Assembly (NCBI RefSeq): GCF_001883705.2
Contig: NZ_MDEQ02000015.1
Location: forward strand, 62,001-126,000
Length of the DNA stretch: 64,000 nt
From: Burkholderia catarinensis
Lineage (GTDB): Bacteria; Pseudomonadota; Gammaproteobacteria; Burkholderiales; Burkholderiaceae
Reading direction: 5' to 3'
Below, piece by piece: positions 1 through 9,572 of the stretch. Both the position numbers and the translations under genes were made by a program. The notes beneath the pieces are model-generated. The model was given only the letters and a program-made list of their open reading frames with translations. It searched no databases and was not told where the DNA came from. Numbering within the stretch: the stretch's first letter is position 1; the number at the start of each line of letters is the position of its first letter.

Positions 1-779
1 AACACATCGCGCCCCAGTTCGTTCGCGAGCCGCGCGGTAATCAGCGAGCCGGAGCGCGGCGCGGCCTCGACGACGAGCGTACCGATCGCGAGCGCGGCGA
101 TCAGCCGGTTGCGCTGGGGGAAATGCGCGGCGCGGGCCGGCGTGCCGAGCGGCCATTCCGACACGATCGCGCCGTGCGCGGCGATCTCGTGGGCGAGCGC
201 CCGGTGCCGCGCCGGGTAGACGAGGTCGGCGCCCGTCGCGATCACCGCGACCGTGCCCGACCGGCCATCGAGCCCACCGCGATGGGCGGCGCCGTCGATC
301 CCGAGCGCGAGGCCCGAGACGATCGAGAGCCCCGCGTCGGACAACTCGCGTGCGAAGCGCGTCGCGTCGGCGAGCCCCTGCGGCGTCGCGTGGCGGCTGC
401 CGACCACGGCGAGGCCGCGCGCGTGCAGCAGGTCGAGTCGGCCCTTTACATATAGCAGCAGCGGCGGATCGTGCAGGTCGCGCAACCGCGGCGGGTAGGC
501 CGGATCGTTGAGCGTGACGAGCGCATTGCCCGGCGCATCGAGCCACGCGAGCGCGGCATCGGTGCGCGCGTCGAGATCGTCGTGCGGGCTCGCACGCACG
601 GCCTGTGCGGCGGCGGGGCTGCCGACGGCGGCGATGGCTTGATCGGACGCGCGCAGCAGCGCCGCCGGCGACCCGAATGCATCGAGCAGCCCCTGCAGCA
701 CGGCGGGCGCGAGGCCGGGCGCATGCGCGAGCTGCAGCCATGCGCGAAGCGCCGAGGTGGTCAGCGCTTGCGGCGACAT
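1..779 (-). CDS. dprA: DNA-processing protein DprA (partial, C-terminal end outside window)
   Basis: DprA/Smf loads RecA onto incoming single-stranded DNA during natural transformation, in the cytoplasm. Reading leftward from ATG at 779, the visible ~259 residues contain the Rossmann-like DprA core: GSRHAT near residue 125, then SGLALGIDGAAH, ATGADLVYP, SEWPLG, FPQRNRLIA and GSLITARLANELG running off the window edge. The start at 779 is chosen because GAGGGGAG lies just upstream. An in-frame ATG at 824 would add 15 residues. The gene is divergent from def, the usual Burkholderia arrangement. The C-terminal part cannot be assessed. Confidence 0.93.
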   Translation of the reverse strand, partial: MSPQALTTSALRAWLQLAHAPGLAPAVLQGLLDAFGSPAALLRASDQAIAAVGSPAAAQAVRASPHDDLDARTDAALAWLDAPGNALVTLNDPAYPPRLRDLHDPPLLLYVKGRLDLLHARGLAVVGSRHATPQGLADATRFARELSDAGLSIVSGLALGIDGAAHRGGLDGRSGTVAVIATGADLVYPARHRALAHEIAAHGAIVSEWPLGTPARAAHFPQRNRLIAALAIGTLVVEAAPRSGSLITARLANELGRDV

Positions 780-1005
780 GAGGCTCCCCTCGAACGCGGC
801 GGCCAGCGGACCGCGTGGCGCCATGATAAAATTTTCATCATCCGAAATACTCGACAGGGCCGCGCGCGCAGGCGCCCGGCCAATTGCAGGGCGATCCGCG
901 GCATTGATTCGCCGCGCATCCGCCTCATCTTCATTGCATCCCGGCGGCGGCGCCAGCCGGCCGGATGGCCGATGCGCCACGCCGCTCCACCGAATACCGA
1001 ACGCC

Positions 1006-1509
1006 ATGGCTTTGCTCAATATTCTTCATTACCCCGACAAGCGGCTGCACAAGGTCGCCAAGCCCGTCGACAAGGTCGACGACCGGATCCGCAAGCTCGT
1101 CGCCGACATGGCCGAGACCATGTACGCGGCGCCCGGCATCGGCCTTGCGGCCACGCAGGTCGACGTGCACGAGCGCGTGATCGTGATCGACATTTCCGAG
1201 GAGAAGAACGAGCTGCGCGCGTTCATCAACCCCGAGATCGTGTGGTCGAGCGACGTGAAGCAGATCTACGAAGAGGGCTGCCTGTCGGTGCCCGGCATCT
1301 ACGACGAAGTCGAGCGTCCCGACCACGTGCGCGTGCGCGCGCTCAACGAGCAGGGCGAGACCATCGAGCTCGACTGCGAGGGCCTGCTCGCCGTGTGCGT
1401 CCAGCACGAGATGGATCACCTGATGGGGCGCGTGTTCGTCGAATACCTGTCGCCGCTCAAGCAGACGCGCATCAAGACGAAGATGAAGAAACTCGAACGC
1501 GCGATGTAA
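1006..1509 (+). CDS. def: peptide deformylase
   Basis: Removes the formyl group from the N-terminal methionine of nascent proteins; a cytoplasmic metalloenzyme acting at the ribosome. The 167-residue product has all three family motifs: GIGLAATQ, EEGCLSVP (metal ligand C92) and QHEMDH (ligands H134 and H138, catalytic E135). Length is normal for a bacterial PDF. ATG at 1006 begins MALLNILHYPD, the common N-terminus. The gene is followed after 32 bp by fmt, which adds the formyl group that this enzyme removes, so the two are probably co-transcribed. Confidence 0.97.
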   Translation: MALLNILHYPDKRLHKVAKPVDKVDDRIRKLVADMAETMYAAPGIGLAATQVDVHERVIVIDISEEKNELRAFINPEIVWSSDVKQIYEEGCLSVPGIYDEVERPDHVRVRALNEQGETIELDCEGLLAVCVQHEMDHLMGRVFVEYLSPLKQTRIKTKMKKLERAM

Positions 1510-1541
1510 CGCGTTCGCCCTGCCCGATCCCGAACGCTGTC

Positions 1542-2528
1542 ATGACCCATACGTTGCGCGTGATTTTTGCCGGTACGCCGGAATTCGCCGCGGCTGCCCT
1601 CGCCGCGATCCACGAGGCCGGTTTTCCGGTGCCGCTCGTGCTGACCCAGCCCGATCGCCCTGCCGGGCGCGGGATGAAGCTGCAGGCGAGCGCCGTGAAG
1701 CGCTACGCCGTCGAGCACGGGATGCCCGTCGCGCAGCCGCCGTCGCTGCGCCGTGCGGGCAAGTACCCGGCGGAGGCGGCCGACGCGATCGAGCTGCTGC
1801 GCGCGACCCCGCACGACGTGATGGTGGTTGCCGCGTATGGCCTGCTGCTGCCGCAGGAGGTGCTCGACATTCCGCGCGACGGCTGCATCAACATCCATGC
1901 GTCGCTATTGCCGCGCTGGCGCGGCGCCGCGCCGATCCACCGCGCGATCGAGGCCGGCGACGCCGAGACGGGCGTCACGCTGATGCAGATGGACGTCGGC
2001 CTCGACACCGGCGCGATGATCGAGGAGGCGCGCATCGCGATCGCACCCGACGATACGACCGCGACCCTGCACGACCGGCTCGCTGCCGACGGCGCGCGAC
2101 TGATCGTCGATGCGCTCGTGCGACTCGAGCGCGACGGCACGCTGCCGGCGACGCCGCAGCCGGCCGACGGCGTGACCTACGCGGAAAAGATCGGCAAGCA
2201 TGAAGCGGCGCTCGACTGGCGCAAGCCTGCCGACGTGCTCGCGCGCCAGGTGCGCGCGTTCGATCCGTTCCCGGGCGGCGTCGCGACGCTCGACGGCGCG
2301 GCGATCAAGCTGTGGGCGGCCGAGCCCGTGGCGGCGCGCGGCGACGCGCTGCCCGGCACGATCGTCGAAGCCGCGCCGGAAGGCGTGGTCGTCGCGTGCG
2401 GCAGCGGCGCGCTGCGCGTCACCCAGCTGCAGAAGCCGGGCGGCAAGCGGTTGCCCGCGCGCGAATTCCTCGCCGGCTCGCCGCTCGCGGCGGGCCAGCG
2501 TTTCGCGCTGCCTGATGAGGCTGCCTGA
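1542..2528 (+). CDS. fmt: methionyl-tRNA formyltransferase
   Basis: Formylates Met-tRNA(fMet) using 10-formyl-tetrahydrofolate to make the initiator tRNA. The 328-residue product starts MTHTLRVIFAGTPEFA, has the hallmark SLLPRWRGAAPIHRAI segment and a C-terminal OB-like domain (DPFPGGVAT, ending near QRFALPDEAA). Length matches the family (about 315-330). It follows def closely. No terminator is visible before the LysE-type gene, so read-through is possible. Confidence 0.97.
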   Translation: MTHTLRVIFAGTPEFAAAALAAIHEAGFPVPLVLTQPDRPAGRGMKLQASAVKRYAVEHGMPVAQPPSLRRAGKYPAEAADAIELLRATPHDVMVVAAYGLLLPQEVLDIPRDGCINIHASLLPRWRGAAPIHRAIEAGDAETGVTLMQMDVGLDTGAMIEEARIAIAPDDTTATLHDRLAADGARLIVDALVRLERDGTLPATPQPADGVTYAEKIGKHEAALDWRKPADVLARQVRAFDPFPGGVATLDGAAIKLWAAEPVAARGDALPGTIVEAAPEGVVVACGSGALRVTQLQKPGGKRLPAREFLAGSPLAAGQRFALPDEAA

Positions 2529-2658
2529 GGTTGCCTGAAGGGGCCTGAGCGCCATTCGACACGGCCTGCCGGCCGTGCGCAATCGGCCGTACGGCCGAGT
2601 CGCGCGGCGCGGCAGGCGCGCGTAGAATTTCCCTGCGCTCTCCGGTTTCGAGGTTTTC

Positions 2659-3294
2659 ATGTTCGGCATCACCCATTTCGGCTTCTTCGTGCTGGCAGTT
2701 TTCCTGCTGAACGTCACGCCCGGTCCCGACACGGCCTATATCGTCGGCCGCAGCGTCGCGCAGGGCCGCGGCGCGGGGCTGATGTCGGCGCTCGGCATTT
2801 CGGCCGGCTGCTGCGTTCACGCGCTCGCGTGCGCATTCGGCCTGACTGCGCTGCTCGCGGCATCGGCTGCCGCGTTCACGGTGATCAAGCTGGTCGGCGC
2901 CGCCTACCTGATCTACCTCGGCGTGCGGATGATCATTGCGAAGCAGGCGGCCGAGCCGTCGGGCACGGCGGCCACGCAGGCCGCGAAGCCGCTGCGCCAG
3001 CTGTTCATGCAGGGCTTCTGGACCAACGTGCTGAACCCTAAGGTCGTGCTGTTCTTCGTGTCGTTCTTCCCGCAGTTCGTGTCGGTCGACAGCCCGCACA
3101 AGGCCTGGGCGTTCCTGACCCTCGGTGCGGTGTTCGTCGCGATGAGCACGGTCTGGACCAGCCTGGTCGCCTGGGTCGCGGGCAGCGTCACGCAGCGCTT
3201 TTCCGGCAAGCCGGGCGTCAGGAAGTGGCTCGACCGCACGGTCGGCAGCGCTTTCGTCGGCCTCGGCCTTCGTCTTGCAACATCGCAACGCTGA
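2659..3294 (+). CDS. LysE/RhtB-family amino-acid exporter
   Basis: A 211-residue inner-membrane protein of the LysE superfamily, whose members export amino acids or similar small molecules. The family signature NVTPGPDTAYIVGRS lies at about residues 15-29, followed by several hydrophobic helices; the basic loop KPLRQLFMQGFWTNVLNPK is also typical of RhtB-like members. The substrate cannot be told from sequence. ATG at 2659 gives the expected short N-terminus. A TAGAAT hexamer about 40 bp upstream could be its own -10 element, but fmt read-through is equally possible. Confidence 0.88.
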   Translation: MFGITHFGFFVLAVFLLNVTPGPDTAYIVGRSVAQGRGAGLMSALGISAGCCVHALACAFGLTALLAASAAAFTVIKLVGAAYLIYLGVRMIIAKQAAEPSGTAATQAAKPLRQLFMQGFWTNVLNPKVVLFFVSFFPQFVSVDSPHKAWAFLTLGAVFVAMSTVWTSLVAWVAGSVTQRFSGKPGVRKWLDRTVGSAFVGLGLRLATSQR

Positions 3295-3394
3295 GATTGA
3301 ATTTTTCCGGCAAGACCTTATCTAACAAATCGCTTACAATTTTCCGTCGCGCCCTGTGATGCGCGGCGGGTTCCCTGACGGATAAGGAGTGGGT

Positions 3395-4252
3395 ATGTTC
3401 AATTGGGTCAAAACGGCGATGCTGATGGCCGCGATCACGGCCCTGTTCATCGTGATCGGCGGGATGATCGGCGGCTCGCGCGGCATGACGATCGCGCTGC
3501 TGTTCGCGCTCGGCATGAATTTCTTCTCGTACTGGTTCTCCGACAAGATGGTGCTGCGCATGTACAACGCGCAGGAGGTCGACGAGAACACGGCGCCGCA
3601 GTTCTACCGGATGGTGCGCGAGCTGGCCACGCGCGCGAACCTGCCGATGCCGCGCGTCTACCTGATCAACGAGGACGCGCCGAACGCGTTCGCGACGGGC
3701 CGCAACCCCGAGCACGCGGCAGTCGCCGCGACGACGGGCATCCTGCGCGTGCTGTCGGAGCGCGAGATGCGCGGCGTGATGGCGCACGAGCTCGCGCACG
3801 TGAAGCACCGCGACATCCTGATCTCGACGATCACCGCGACGATGGCGGGCGCGATCTCGGCGATCGCGAACTTCGCGATGTTCTTCGGCGGGCGCGACGA
3901 GAACGGCCGGCCAACCAACCCGATCGCGGGTATTGCGGTCGCGCTGCTCGCGCCGATCGCCGGCGCGCTGATCCAGATGGCGATTTCGCGGGCACGCGAG
4001 TTCGAGGCCGACCGCGGCGGCGCGCAGATTTCCGGCGATCCGCAGTCGCTTGCGACCGCGCTCGACAAGATCCATCGCTATGCGGCCGGCATTCCGTTCC
4101 AGGCGGCCGAGGCGCATCCGGCCACCGCGCAGATGATGATCATGAACCCGCTGCACGGCGGCGGCCTGAAAAACCTGTTCTCGACGCACCCGGCCACCGA
4201 GGAGCGCATCGCGCGCCTGATGGAGATGGCGCGTACCGGCCGCTTCGACTAA
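3395..4252 (+). CDS. htpX: membrane zinc metalloprotease HtpX
   Basis: Inner-membrane M48 protease that degrades misfolded membrane proteins together with FtsH. The 285-residue product has two N-terminal membrane helices, the HELAH zinc motif at about residues 131-135 (MAHELAHVKHRDIL) and the third ligand in REFEADRGGA. ATG at 3395 is preferred over an in-frame GTG two codons earlier because AAGGAG sits at 3384-3389. A TACAAT hexamer at 3335-3340 may be the -10 element. A hairpin terminator follows the gene. Confidence 0.96.
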   Translation: MFNWVKTAMLMAAITALFIVIGGMIGGSRGMTIALLFALGMNFFSYWFSDKMVLRMYNAQEVDENTAPQFYRMVRELATRANLPMPRVYLINEDAPNAFATGRNPEHAAVAATTGILRVLSEREMRGVMAHELAHVKHRDILISTITATMAGAISAIANFAMFFGGRDENGRPTNPIAGIAVALLAPIAGALIQMAISRAREFEADRGGAQISGDPQSLATALDKIHRYAAGIPFQAAEAHPATAQMMIMNPLHGGGLKNLFSTHPATEERIARLMEMARTGRFD

Positions 4253-4298
4253 GCCTCGGCACGCCGCGCGGCGGTTGCCGCGTGGCGTCCGTCCCGCC

Positions 4299-4328
4299 AC
4301 CCCGCACGCTTCGCGCTGCGGGGTGTTT
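4299..4328 (+). terminator. hairpin terminator after htpX
   Basis: An 8-bp stem (ACCCCGCA / TGCGGGGT) with a 10-base loop is followed by GTTTCATTT. It separates htpX from rsmB. Confidence 0.6.
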
Positions 4329-4472
4329 CATTTGTGCGAGCCGTAAAGGGGCCAAAGGGGCCGCGTGGTCGCACGCTACAATGCGCGGTTTGGGAGCGCG
4401 GGGCCACGTGGCGGCCGCGATCCTGCCGTTTGCCGTATTTGTTTGCTGCGCTTGTTTGCCGATTCCGCTCTG

Positions 4473-5864
4473 ATGACACGAACCCGTTCTTCCGCTCCGC
4501 CTTCTTCCGGCCGCCCGGCGCGCCTGGCCGCGCCGCATCTGGCGCCCGATTCGCTCGGCTTCGCACTCGACGCGGCCGCGCAGGCGGTCGATGCAGTGCG
4601 GCGCGGTACCGCGCTGCCGGCAGCACTCTCCGCGGTATTCGCGCAGATGGCGTCCGGTGCGCAGGCGCTCGCGCGCGGCGCGACGCAGGACGTCGCCTAC
4701 CGGACGATGCGTCGCCTCGGCAGCGCGGACTGGCTGATCGGCCGGCTCGTCAGCAAGGCGCCGCCCGCGCACGTGTACGCGGTGCTGGCCGGCGCACTCG
4801 CGCTGTTGCTCGACCCGGCGGACGAGGCAGCGTATTCGGCGTTCACGGTTGTCGACCAGGCCGTGACCGTGATCGGCGCGCGCCGCGAATATGCGTTCGC
4901 GAAGGGGATGGTCAACGCGGTGCTGCGCCGGTTCCTGCGCGAGCGCGACGCGCTCGTCGCGGCGATGCAGGACGACGCCGTCGCACGCTGGAATTACCGT
5001 GCATGGTGGGTCGATGCGGTGAAGCGCGCATGGCCCGACGCATGGCAGGCGATCCTCGCGGCCGGCGAGCGCCAGGGGCCGCTGACGCTGCGCGTGAATG
5101 CGCGCCGTGCGAGCGTCGACGCGTATCTCGACACGCTGCGCGCGAGCGGGATCGAAGCGACCGCGATCGGCCGGCATGCGGTGCGGCTCGCGTCGGCGCT
5201 GCCGGTCGAGCGCATTCCGGGATTCGCCGACGGCGTGGTGTCGGTGCAGGACGCTGGCGCACAGCTCGCGGCCGAATGGCTCGGCGCGCGCGACGGCATG
5301 CGCGTGCTCGACGCATGCGCGGCGCCCGGCGGCAAGACCGGTCATATTCTCGAACTGGCCCGTGCGGAAGTCGTCGCGCTCGAAAGCGATGCGGCGCGCG
5401 CGGCACGCATCGGCGAGAATCTCGTGCGCCTGTCGCTCGAAGCGGACGTGCGCGTCGGCGATGCGGGTGCGCCCGACGCGTGGTACGACGGGCGCCCGTT
5501 CGACCGTATCCTGGCCGATGTGCCGTGCTCGGCGTCCGGCATCGTACGGCGGCATCCCGACATTCGCTGGCTGCGCCGCGAGGCCGACATTCCGGCGCTC
5601 GTCGCGGAACAGCGTCGCATCCTGTCGGCGTTGTGGCCGCTCGTGAAGCCGGGCGGCGAACTGCTTTACGTGACCTGTTCGGTCTTCCCCGAAGAAGGCG
5701 AGTTGCAGGCCCGCTGGTTTGAAGCGGCCTGTGAAGATGCGGTACGATTGGACGCCCCCGGCCAACTGCTGCCGGGCGGAGTGCAGGGAGGGGCGGCCGC
5801 CGGCGCACTCGACCAGAACACCGATCACGACGGATTTTTCTACGCGCGGTTTCAGAAACGGTGA
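4473..5864 (+). CDS. rsmB: 16S rRNA (cytosine-967 C5)-methyltransferase RsmB
   Basis: SAM-dependent methylation of C967 in 16S rRNA. From ATG at 4473 (MTRTRSSAPP) the protein is 463 residues: an N-terminal NusB-like RNA-binding domain, then a Rossmann methyltransferase with the SAM motif DACAAPGGKTGHILE, the DVPCSASG motif with one catalytic Cys, and YVTCSVFPEEGE with the second. An open frame continues upstream to 4365, but that stretch has no family similarity I recognise. The stop overlaps the GTG start of the DUF4390 gene by 4 bases, which suggests translational coupling. Confidence 0.94.
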   Translation: MTRTRSSAPPSSGRPARLAAPHLAPDSLGFALDAAAQAVDAVRRGTALPAALSAVFAQMASGAQALARGATQDVAYRTMRRLGSADWLIGRLVSKAPPAHVYAVLAGALALLLDPADEAAYSAFTVVDQAVTVIGARREYAFAKGMVNAVLRRFLRERDALVAAMQDDAVARWNYRAWWVDAVKRAWPDAWQAILAAGERQGPLTLRVNARRASVDAYLDTLRASGIEATAIGRHAVRLASALPVERIPGFADGVVSVQDAGAQLAAEWLGARDGMRVLDACAAPGGKTGHILELARAEVVALESDAARAARIGENLVRLSLEADVRVGDAGAPDAWYDGRPFDRILADVPCSASGIVRRHPDIRWLRREADIPALVAEQRRILSALWPLVKPGGELLYVTCSVFPEEGELQARWFEAACEDAVRLDAPGQLLPGGVQGGAAAGALDQNTDHDGFFYARFQKR

Positions 5865-6451
5865 CGATCAAACACCTTTTTCCACTTCGGCTCGCGGCCG
5901 TCCTGATGGTCGCGTTGACGCTGTGCCTGGCCATCGTCCGGCCGGCGCATGCCGAATCGATCGCCGTGCAGCGCGCGTCGCTCCAGGCCGACGGAAGCGG
6001 CTGGAGCCTCGACGCCCGGTTCGATTTCGAGCTGAATCCGAACCTCGAGGATGCCGTCAACAAGGGCATCCCGCTTTATTTCACGACCGACTTCGAGCTG
6101 AGCCGCGCGCGCTGGTACTGGTTCGACGAGCAGCCGGTGTCGGTGACGCAGACTATCCGCCTGTCGTTCCAGCCGCTCACGCGCGAGTACCGCGTGTCGA
6201 CGGGCGGCCTGCAGCTCGGTTTCCCCACGCTGAAGGACGCGCTCGCGGTCGTCAGGCACATCACGTCGTGGCGCGTGATCGAACGCAACCAGGTGCGCGT
6301 CGGCGAAACCTATACGGCGTCGGTGCGCATGCAGCTCGACACGGCGCTGATGCCGAAGCCGTTCCAGGTCGATGCCGTGAACAACCGCGACTGGACGCTC
6401 GGGTCGGACTGGAAGCGCTTCAACTTCACGGTGACCGAACGTGCTAAATAA
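5861..6451 (+). CDS. DUF4390 domain-containing exported protein
   Basis: A 196-residue protein of unknown function. A signal peptide is clear (positive start MTIKHLFPLR, hydrophobic stretch, PAHA-ES cleavage site near residue 31), so it should be periplasmic or outer-membrane associated. The rest resembles the DUF4390 family found beside NtrY-type kinases in beta-proteobacteria. It starts with GTG at 5861 inside the rsmB stop (GTGA overlap) and overlaps the downstream kinase start by 11 bases. A role in signal input to the NtrYX-like system is a guess from position only. Confidence 0.85.
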   Translation: MTIKHLFPLRLAAVLMVALTLCLAIVRPAHAESIAVQRASLQADGSGWSLDARFDFELNPNLEDAVNKGIPLYFTTDFELSRARWYWFDEQPVSVTQTIRLSFQPLTREYRVSTGGLQLGFPTLKDALAVVRHITSWRVIERNQVRVGETYTASVRMQLDTALMPKPFQVDAVNNRDWTLGSDWKRFNFTVTERAK

Positions 6452-8852
6452 AGTGCGCCGCGCGGCCAGCGGGAAGAGCCTCCTCGTTCGCGTGATCGTC
6501 TCGACCGTCGCGCTCACCGCGTTGCTGCTGCTCGTGCTGCTCGCGGCCGCGAGCGCGAACACCGAATTCTTCGATCGGTACTACTCGTGGCTGTACGCGA
6601 CGAACATCGTCGTCGCGCTGGTGTTCCTGCTTGTGGTGCTCGGGCTGATCGGGATGATCGTCGTGCGCCTGAGGAAGGGCAAGTTCGGCACGCGGCTGCT
6701 CGCGAAGCTCGCGGTGTTCTTCGCGCTCGTCGGCGTGGTGCCGGGCGGGATCATCTACATCGTGTCGTACCAGTTCGTGTCGCGCAGCATCGAATCGTGG
6801 TTCGACGTGAACGTCGAGACCGCGCTGACGGCCGGCCTGAACCTCGGCCGCGGGATGCTCGACGCATCGCTGTCCGACCTGCAGACGAAGGCGCGGATGA
6901 TGTCCGACCAGCTCGCGAGCGTCGATGCGAATACGAACGGCACGACGCTCACGCTGCTGCGCCTGCGCGACCAGTTCGGCGTGCAGGACGCGACGATCGT
7001 CGAGCCGAGCCGCGGCGGCTCGGGCGCGGCGCCCGACCTGCACATCGTCGCGCAGGCGTCGGGCAATTTCGCGGCGCTGATCCCCGACGACCTGCCGACC
7101 TCGCTGATGCTGAGCCAGGCGCGCGAACACGGCGCGTACGCGGCGATCGAGGGCGAGGTCGACGGCGATCCGCGCGCGCACGGCGCGAAGGGCCCGCTGC
7201 GGCTGCGCGTCGTGCGGCCGATTCCCGACGCGACGACGTCGCTGCTGCAGCCGGCCGAACGCTTCCTGCAACTCACGCAGCCGGTGCCGCCTGCACTTGC
7301 GCACAACGCCGACGCCGTGCAGCGCGCGTATCGCGAGTACCAGGAAAAGTCGCTCGGCCGCACGGGGCTGCGCAAGATGTACATCGGCACGCTGACGCTC
7401 GCGCTGTTCCTCGCGACCTTCATCGCGATGATGCTCGCGCTTGCGCTCGGCCAGCAGCTCGCGCGGCCGCTGTTCCTGCTCGCGCAGGGCACGAAGGAGG
7501 TCGCGGAAGGCGACTACACGCCGAAACGCGAGATCAAGACGCGCGACGAGCTCGGCTTCCTCACGCAGTCGTTCAACGCGATGACGCGCCAGCTCTCCGA
7601 GGCGCGCCTCGCGGTCGAGAAGAACCGCATCGCGCTCGAGCATTCGAAGGCGTATCTCGAAAGCATCCTCGCGAACCTGACGGCCGGCGTGTTCGTGCTC
7701 GACCGCCAGTTCCGGCTGACGACGGCCAACCGCGGCGCCGAGCGGATCTTCCGGCAGCCGTTCAATTCGCTGATCGGCACGACGCTCGACCAGATTGGCG
7801 TCGTCGCCGGGTTCGGTGCGATGATGCGCAAGGCATTCGCCGATCGCGAGGCGGCCGACAGCGGCAGCGGCGATCACGGCCACTGGCAGCAGCAGTTCGC
7901 GGTCGAGGTGCCCGGCGAAACCGACCCGCTGACGCTGCTGGTGCGCGGCACGCGGCTGATGTCGACGGTCGAGGGGCAGGAAGACGATCCGCAGACGGCG
8001 GGCTATGTCGTCGTGTTCGACGACATCTCCGACGTGATCTCCGCGCAGCGTTCGGTCGCGTGGGGCGAGGTCGCGCGCCGGCTCGCGCACGAGATCAAGA
8101 ACCCGCTGACGCCGATCCAGCTGTCGGCCGAGCGGCTGCAGATGAAGCTGTCCGACAAGCTCGCGCCGCCCGACGCCGATGTGCTCAAGCGCGGCGCGAC
8201 GATGATCGTCAACCAGGTGGCCGCGATGAAGCGGATGGTCGACGATTTCCGCGAATACGCGCGCACGCCGCCGGCCGTGCTCGCGAACCTGCAGCTCAAC
8301 GAACTGGTGAGCGAAGTGCTCGGGCTGTATGGCGTCGGCGAAGGCAAGAACCCGATCGTCGCCGAGCTCGCGCCGTCGCTGCCGGTGATTCGCGGCGACG
8401 CGACGCAATTGCGCCAGGTGATTCACAACCTGCTGCAGAATGCGCAGGATTCGGTCGCGGAGTCTGCGCATCCGCGTGTGTTGATCGAAACCAAGACAGT
8501 AGAATATGGCGATCCCGACGCCGACGGCAAAACACGCGTCGCGGTACGTCTTACCGTGTCCGACAACGGGCCCGGTTTTCCGGCGCGCATCCTGACCCGC
8601 GCGTTCGAGCCTTACGTGACGACGAAGGCGAAGGGCACGGGGCTGGGGTTGGCCACGGTCAAGAAAATCGTCGACGAGCACGGCGCGCGGATCGATCTGC
8701 GCAATCGCATGCACGGCGAGAGCGTCGAGGGTGCGCAGGTGTCGATCCTGTTCCTGCAGATGGCGAGCGATGCGCCAGGCGCCGAACCAGGCGTGCAGGG
8801 CGGGACGGCCCCCGCTAAGACAAAAGCAAGTGTGCAGACAAAGGCAGCGTAA
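6441..8852 (+). CDS. ntrY: NtrY-like membrane sensor histidine kinase
   Basis: An 803-residue sensor kinase that should phosphorylate the adjacent response regulator. Order seen: three N-terminal membrane helices, a large periplasmic or loop region (about residues 120-300), another membrane helix near 320-340, HAMP (about 340-390), a PAS-like domain (about 400-500), HisKA with phospho-acceptor H550 in ARRLAHEIKNPLTP, and HATPase boxes NLLQNAQDS, DNGPGFP and GTGLGLA. The GTG start at 6441 overlaps the DUF4390 gene; a second in-frame GTG lies four codons on. This layout is that of NtrY. The gene name is by homology only; the signal sensed is not evident. Confidence 0.88.
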   Translation: MLNKVRRAASGKSLLVRVIVSTVALTALLLLVLLAAASANTEFFDRYYSWLYATNIVVALVFLLVVLGLIGMIVVRLRKGKFGTRLLAKLAVFFALVGVVPGGIIYIVSYQFVSRSIESWFDVNVETALTAGLNLGRGMLDASLSDLQTKARMMSDQLASVDANTNGTTLTLLRLRDQFGVQDATIVEPSRGGSGAAPDLHIVAQASGNFAALIPDDLPTSLMLSQAREHGAYAAIEGEVDGDPRAHGAKGPLRLRVVRPIPDATTSLLQPAERFLQLTQPVPPALAHNADAVQRAYREYQEKSLGRTGLRKMYIGTLTLALFLATFIAMMLALALGQQLARPLFLLAQGTKEVAEGDYTPKREIKTRDELGFLTQSFNAMTRQLSEARLAVEKNRIALEHSKAYLESILANLTAGVFVLDRQFRLTTANRGAERIFRQPFNSLIGTTLDQIGVVAGFGAMMRKAFADREAADSGSGDHGHWQQQFAVEVPGETDPLTLLVRGTRLMSTVEGQEDDPQTAGYVVVFDDISDVISAQRSVAWGEVARRLAHEIKNPLTPIQLSAERLQMKLSDKLAPPDADVLKRGATMIVNQVAAMKRMVDDFREYARTPPAVLANLQLNELVSEVLGLYGVGEGKNPIVAELAPSLPVIRGDATQLRQVIHNLLQNAQDSVAESAHPRVLIETKTVEYGDPDADGKTRVAVRLTVSDNGPGFPARILTRAFEPYVTTKAKGTGLGLATVKKIVDEHGARIDLRNRMHGESVEGAQVSILFLQMASDAPGAEPGVQGGTAPAKTKASVQTKAA

Positions 8853-9554
8853 ATGGCAACCATCCTGGTGGTAGATGATGAAATGGGCATCCGGGAATTG
8901 CTCTCGGAGATCCTCAGCGATGAAGGACATGTCGTCGAGGCGGCGGAGAACGCGCAGGCCGCGCGGGAATACCGGTTGAATCAGGCTCCCGATCTCGTGC
9001 TGCTCGATATCTGGATGCCCGATACCGACGGCGTGACGTTGCTCAAGGAATGGGCGGCGCAGGGGCTGCTGACGATGCCCGTGATCATGATGTCCGGGCA
9101 TGCGACGATCGATACGGCCGTCGAGGCGACGAAGATCGGCGCGCTCGATTTCCTCGAGAAACCCATCGCGCTGCAAAGGCTGCTGAAGTCCGTCGAGCAC
9201 GGTCTCGCACGCGGCGCGGCGCCGATGTCCGCCAACGCGGCGGCGAAGGCCGGCGCCGGACAGGCCGCGGGACCCGCGGCGGTTGCGTCCGCGGCTGCGC
9301 TGCCGACGCTCGGCGACGACATGGCTTCGGCACTCGGCCTCGCGGGCCAGACGGCAGCGATCCCGTTCGACATCCCGTTGCGCGAAGCGCGCGATGCGTT
9401 CGAGCGTGCGTACTTCGAATATCACCTCGCGCGCGAGAACGGCAGCATGACGCGCGTCGCGGAGAAGACGGGCCTCGAGCGCACGCACCTGTATCGCAAG
9501 CTCAAGCAGCTCGGCGTCGAGCTCGGCAAGAAGCCGTCCGAAGGCGCTTTATAA
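8853..9554 (+). CDS. NtrX-like response regulator lacking the AAA+ domain
   Basis: A 233-residue regulator starting immediately after the ntrY-like stop. Residues 1-118 are a receiver domain (acidic D8, D9; phospho-acceptor D52 in LLDIWMPDTDG; conserved K in FLEKP). Residues 120-175 are an Ala-rich linker. Residues 185-230 are a Fis-type helix-turn-helix (FERAYFEYHL, RTHLYRKLKQLGVEL). The central sigma-54-activating AAA+ domain of classical NtrX/NtrC, with its GAFTGA loop, is absent. It therefore cannot activate sigma-54 promoters in the usual way and probably acts as a simple DNA-binding regulator. Confidence 0.88.
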   Translation: MATILVVDDEMGIRELLSEILSDEGHVVEAAENAQAAREYRLNQAPDLVLLDIWMPDTDGVTLLKEWAAQGLLTMPVIMMSGHATIDTAVEATKIGALDFLEKPIALQRLLKSVEHGLARGAAPMSANAAAKAGAGQAAGPAAVASAAALPTLGDDMASALGLAGQTAAIPFDIPLREARDAFERAYFEYHLARENGSMTRVAEKTGLERTHLYRKLKQLGVELGKKPSEGAL

Positions 9555-9572
9555 ATTTTTTTGCGAAAACAC

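Noticed and set aside
6444..9488. A minus-strand open frame of 1014 codons opposite the ntrY-like and ntrX-like genes
   Set aside because: Same reason: both sense genes have full domain architecture, and the antisense product has none.
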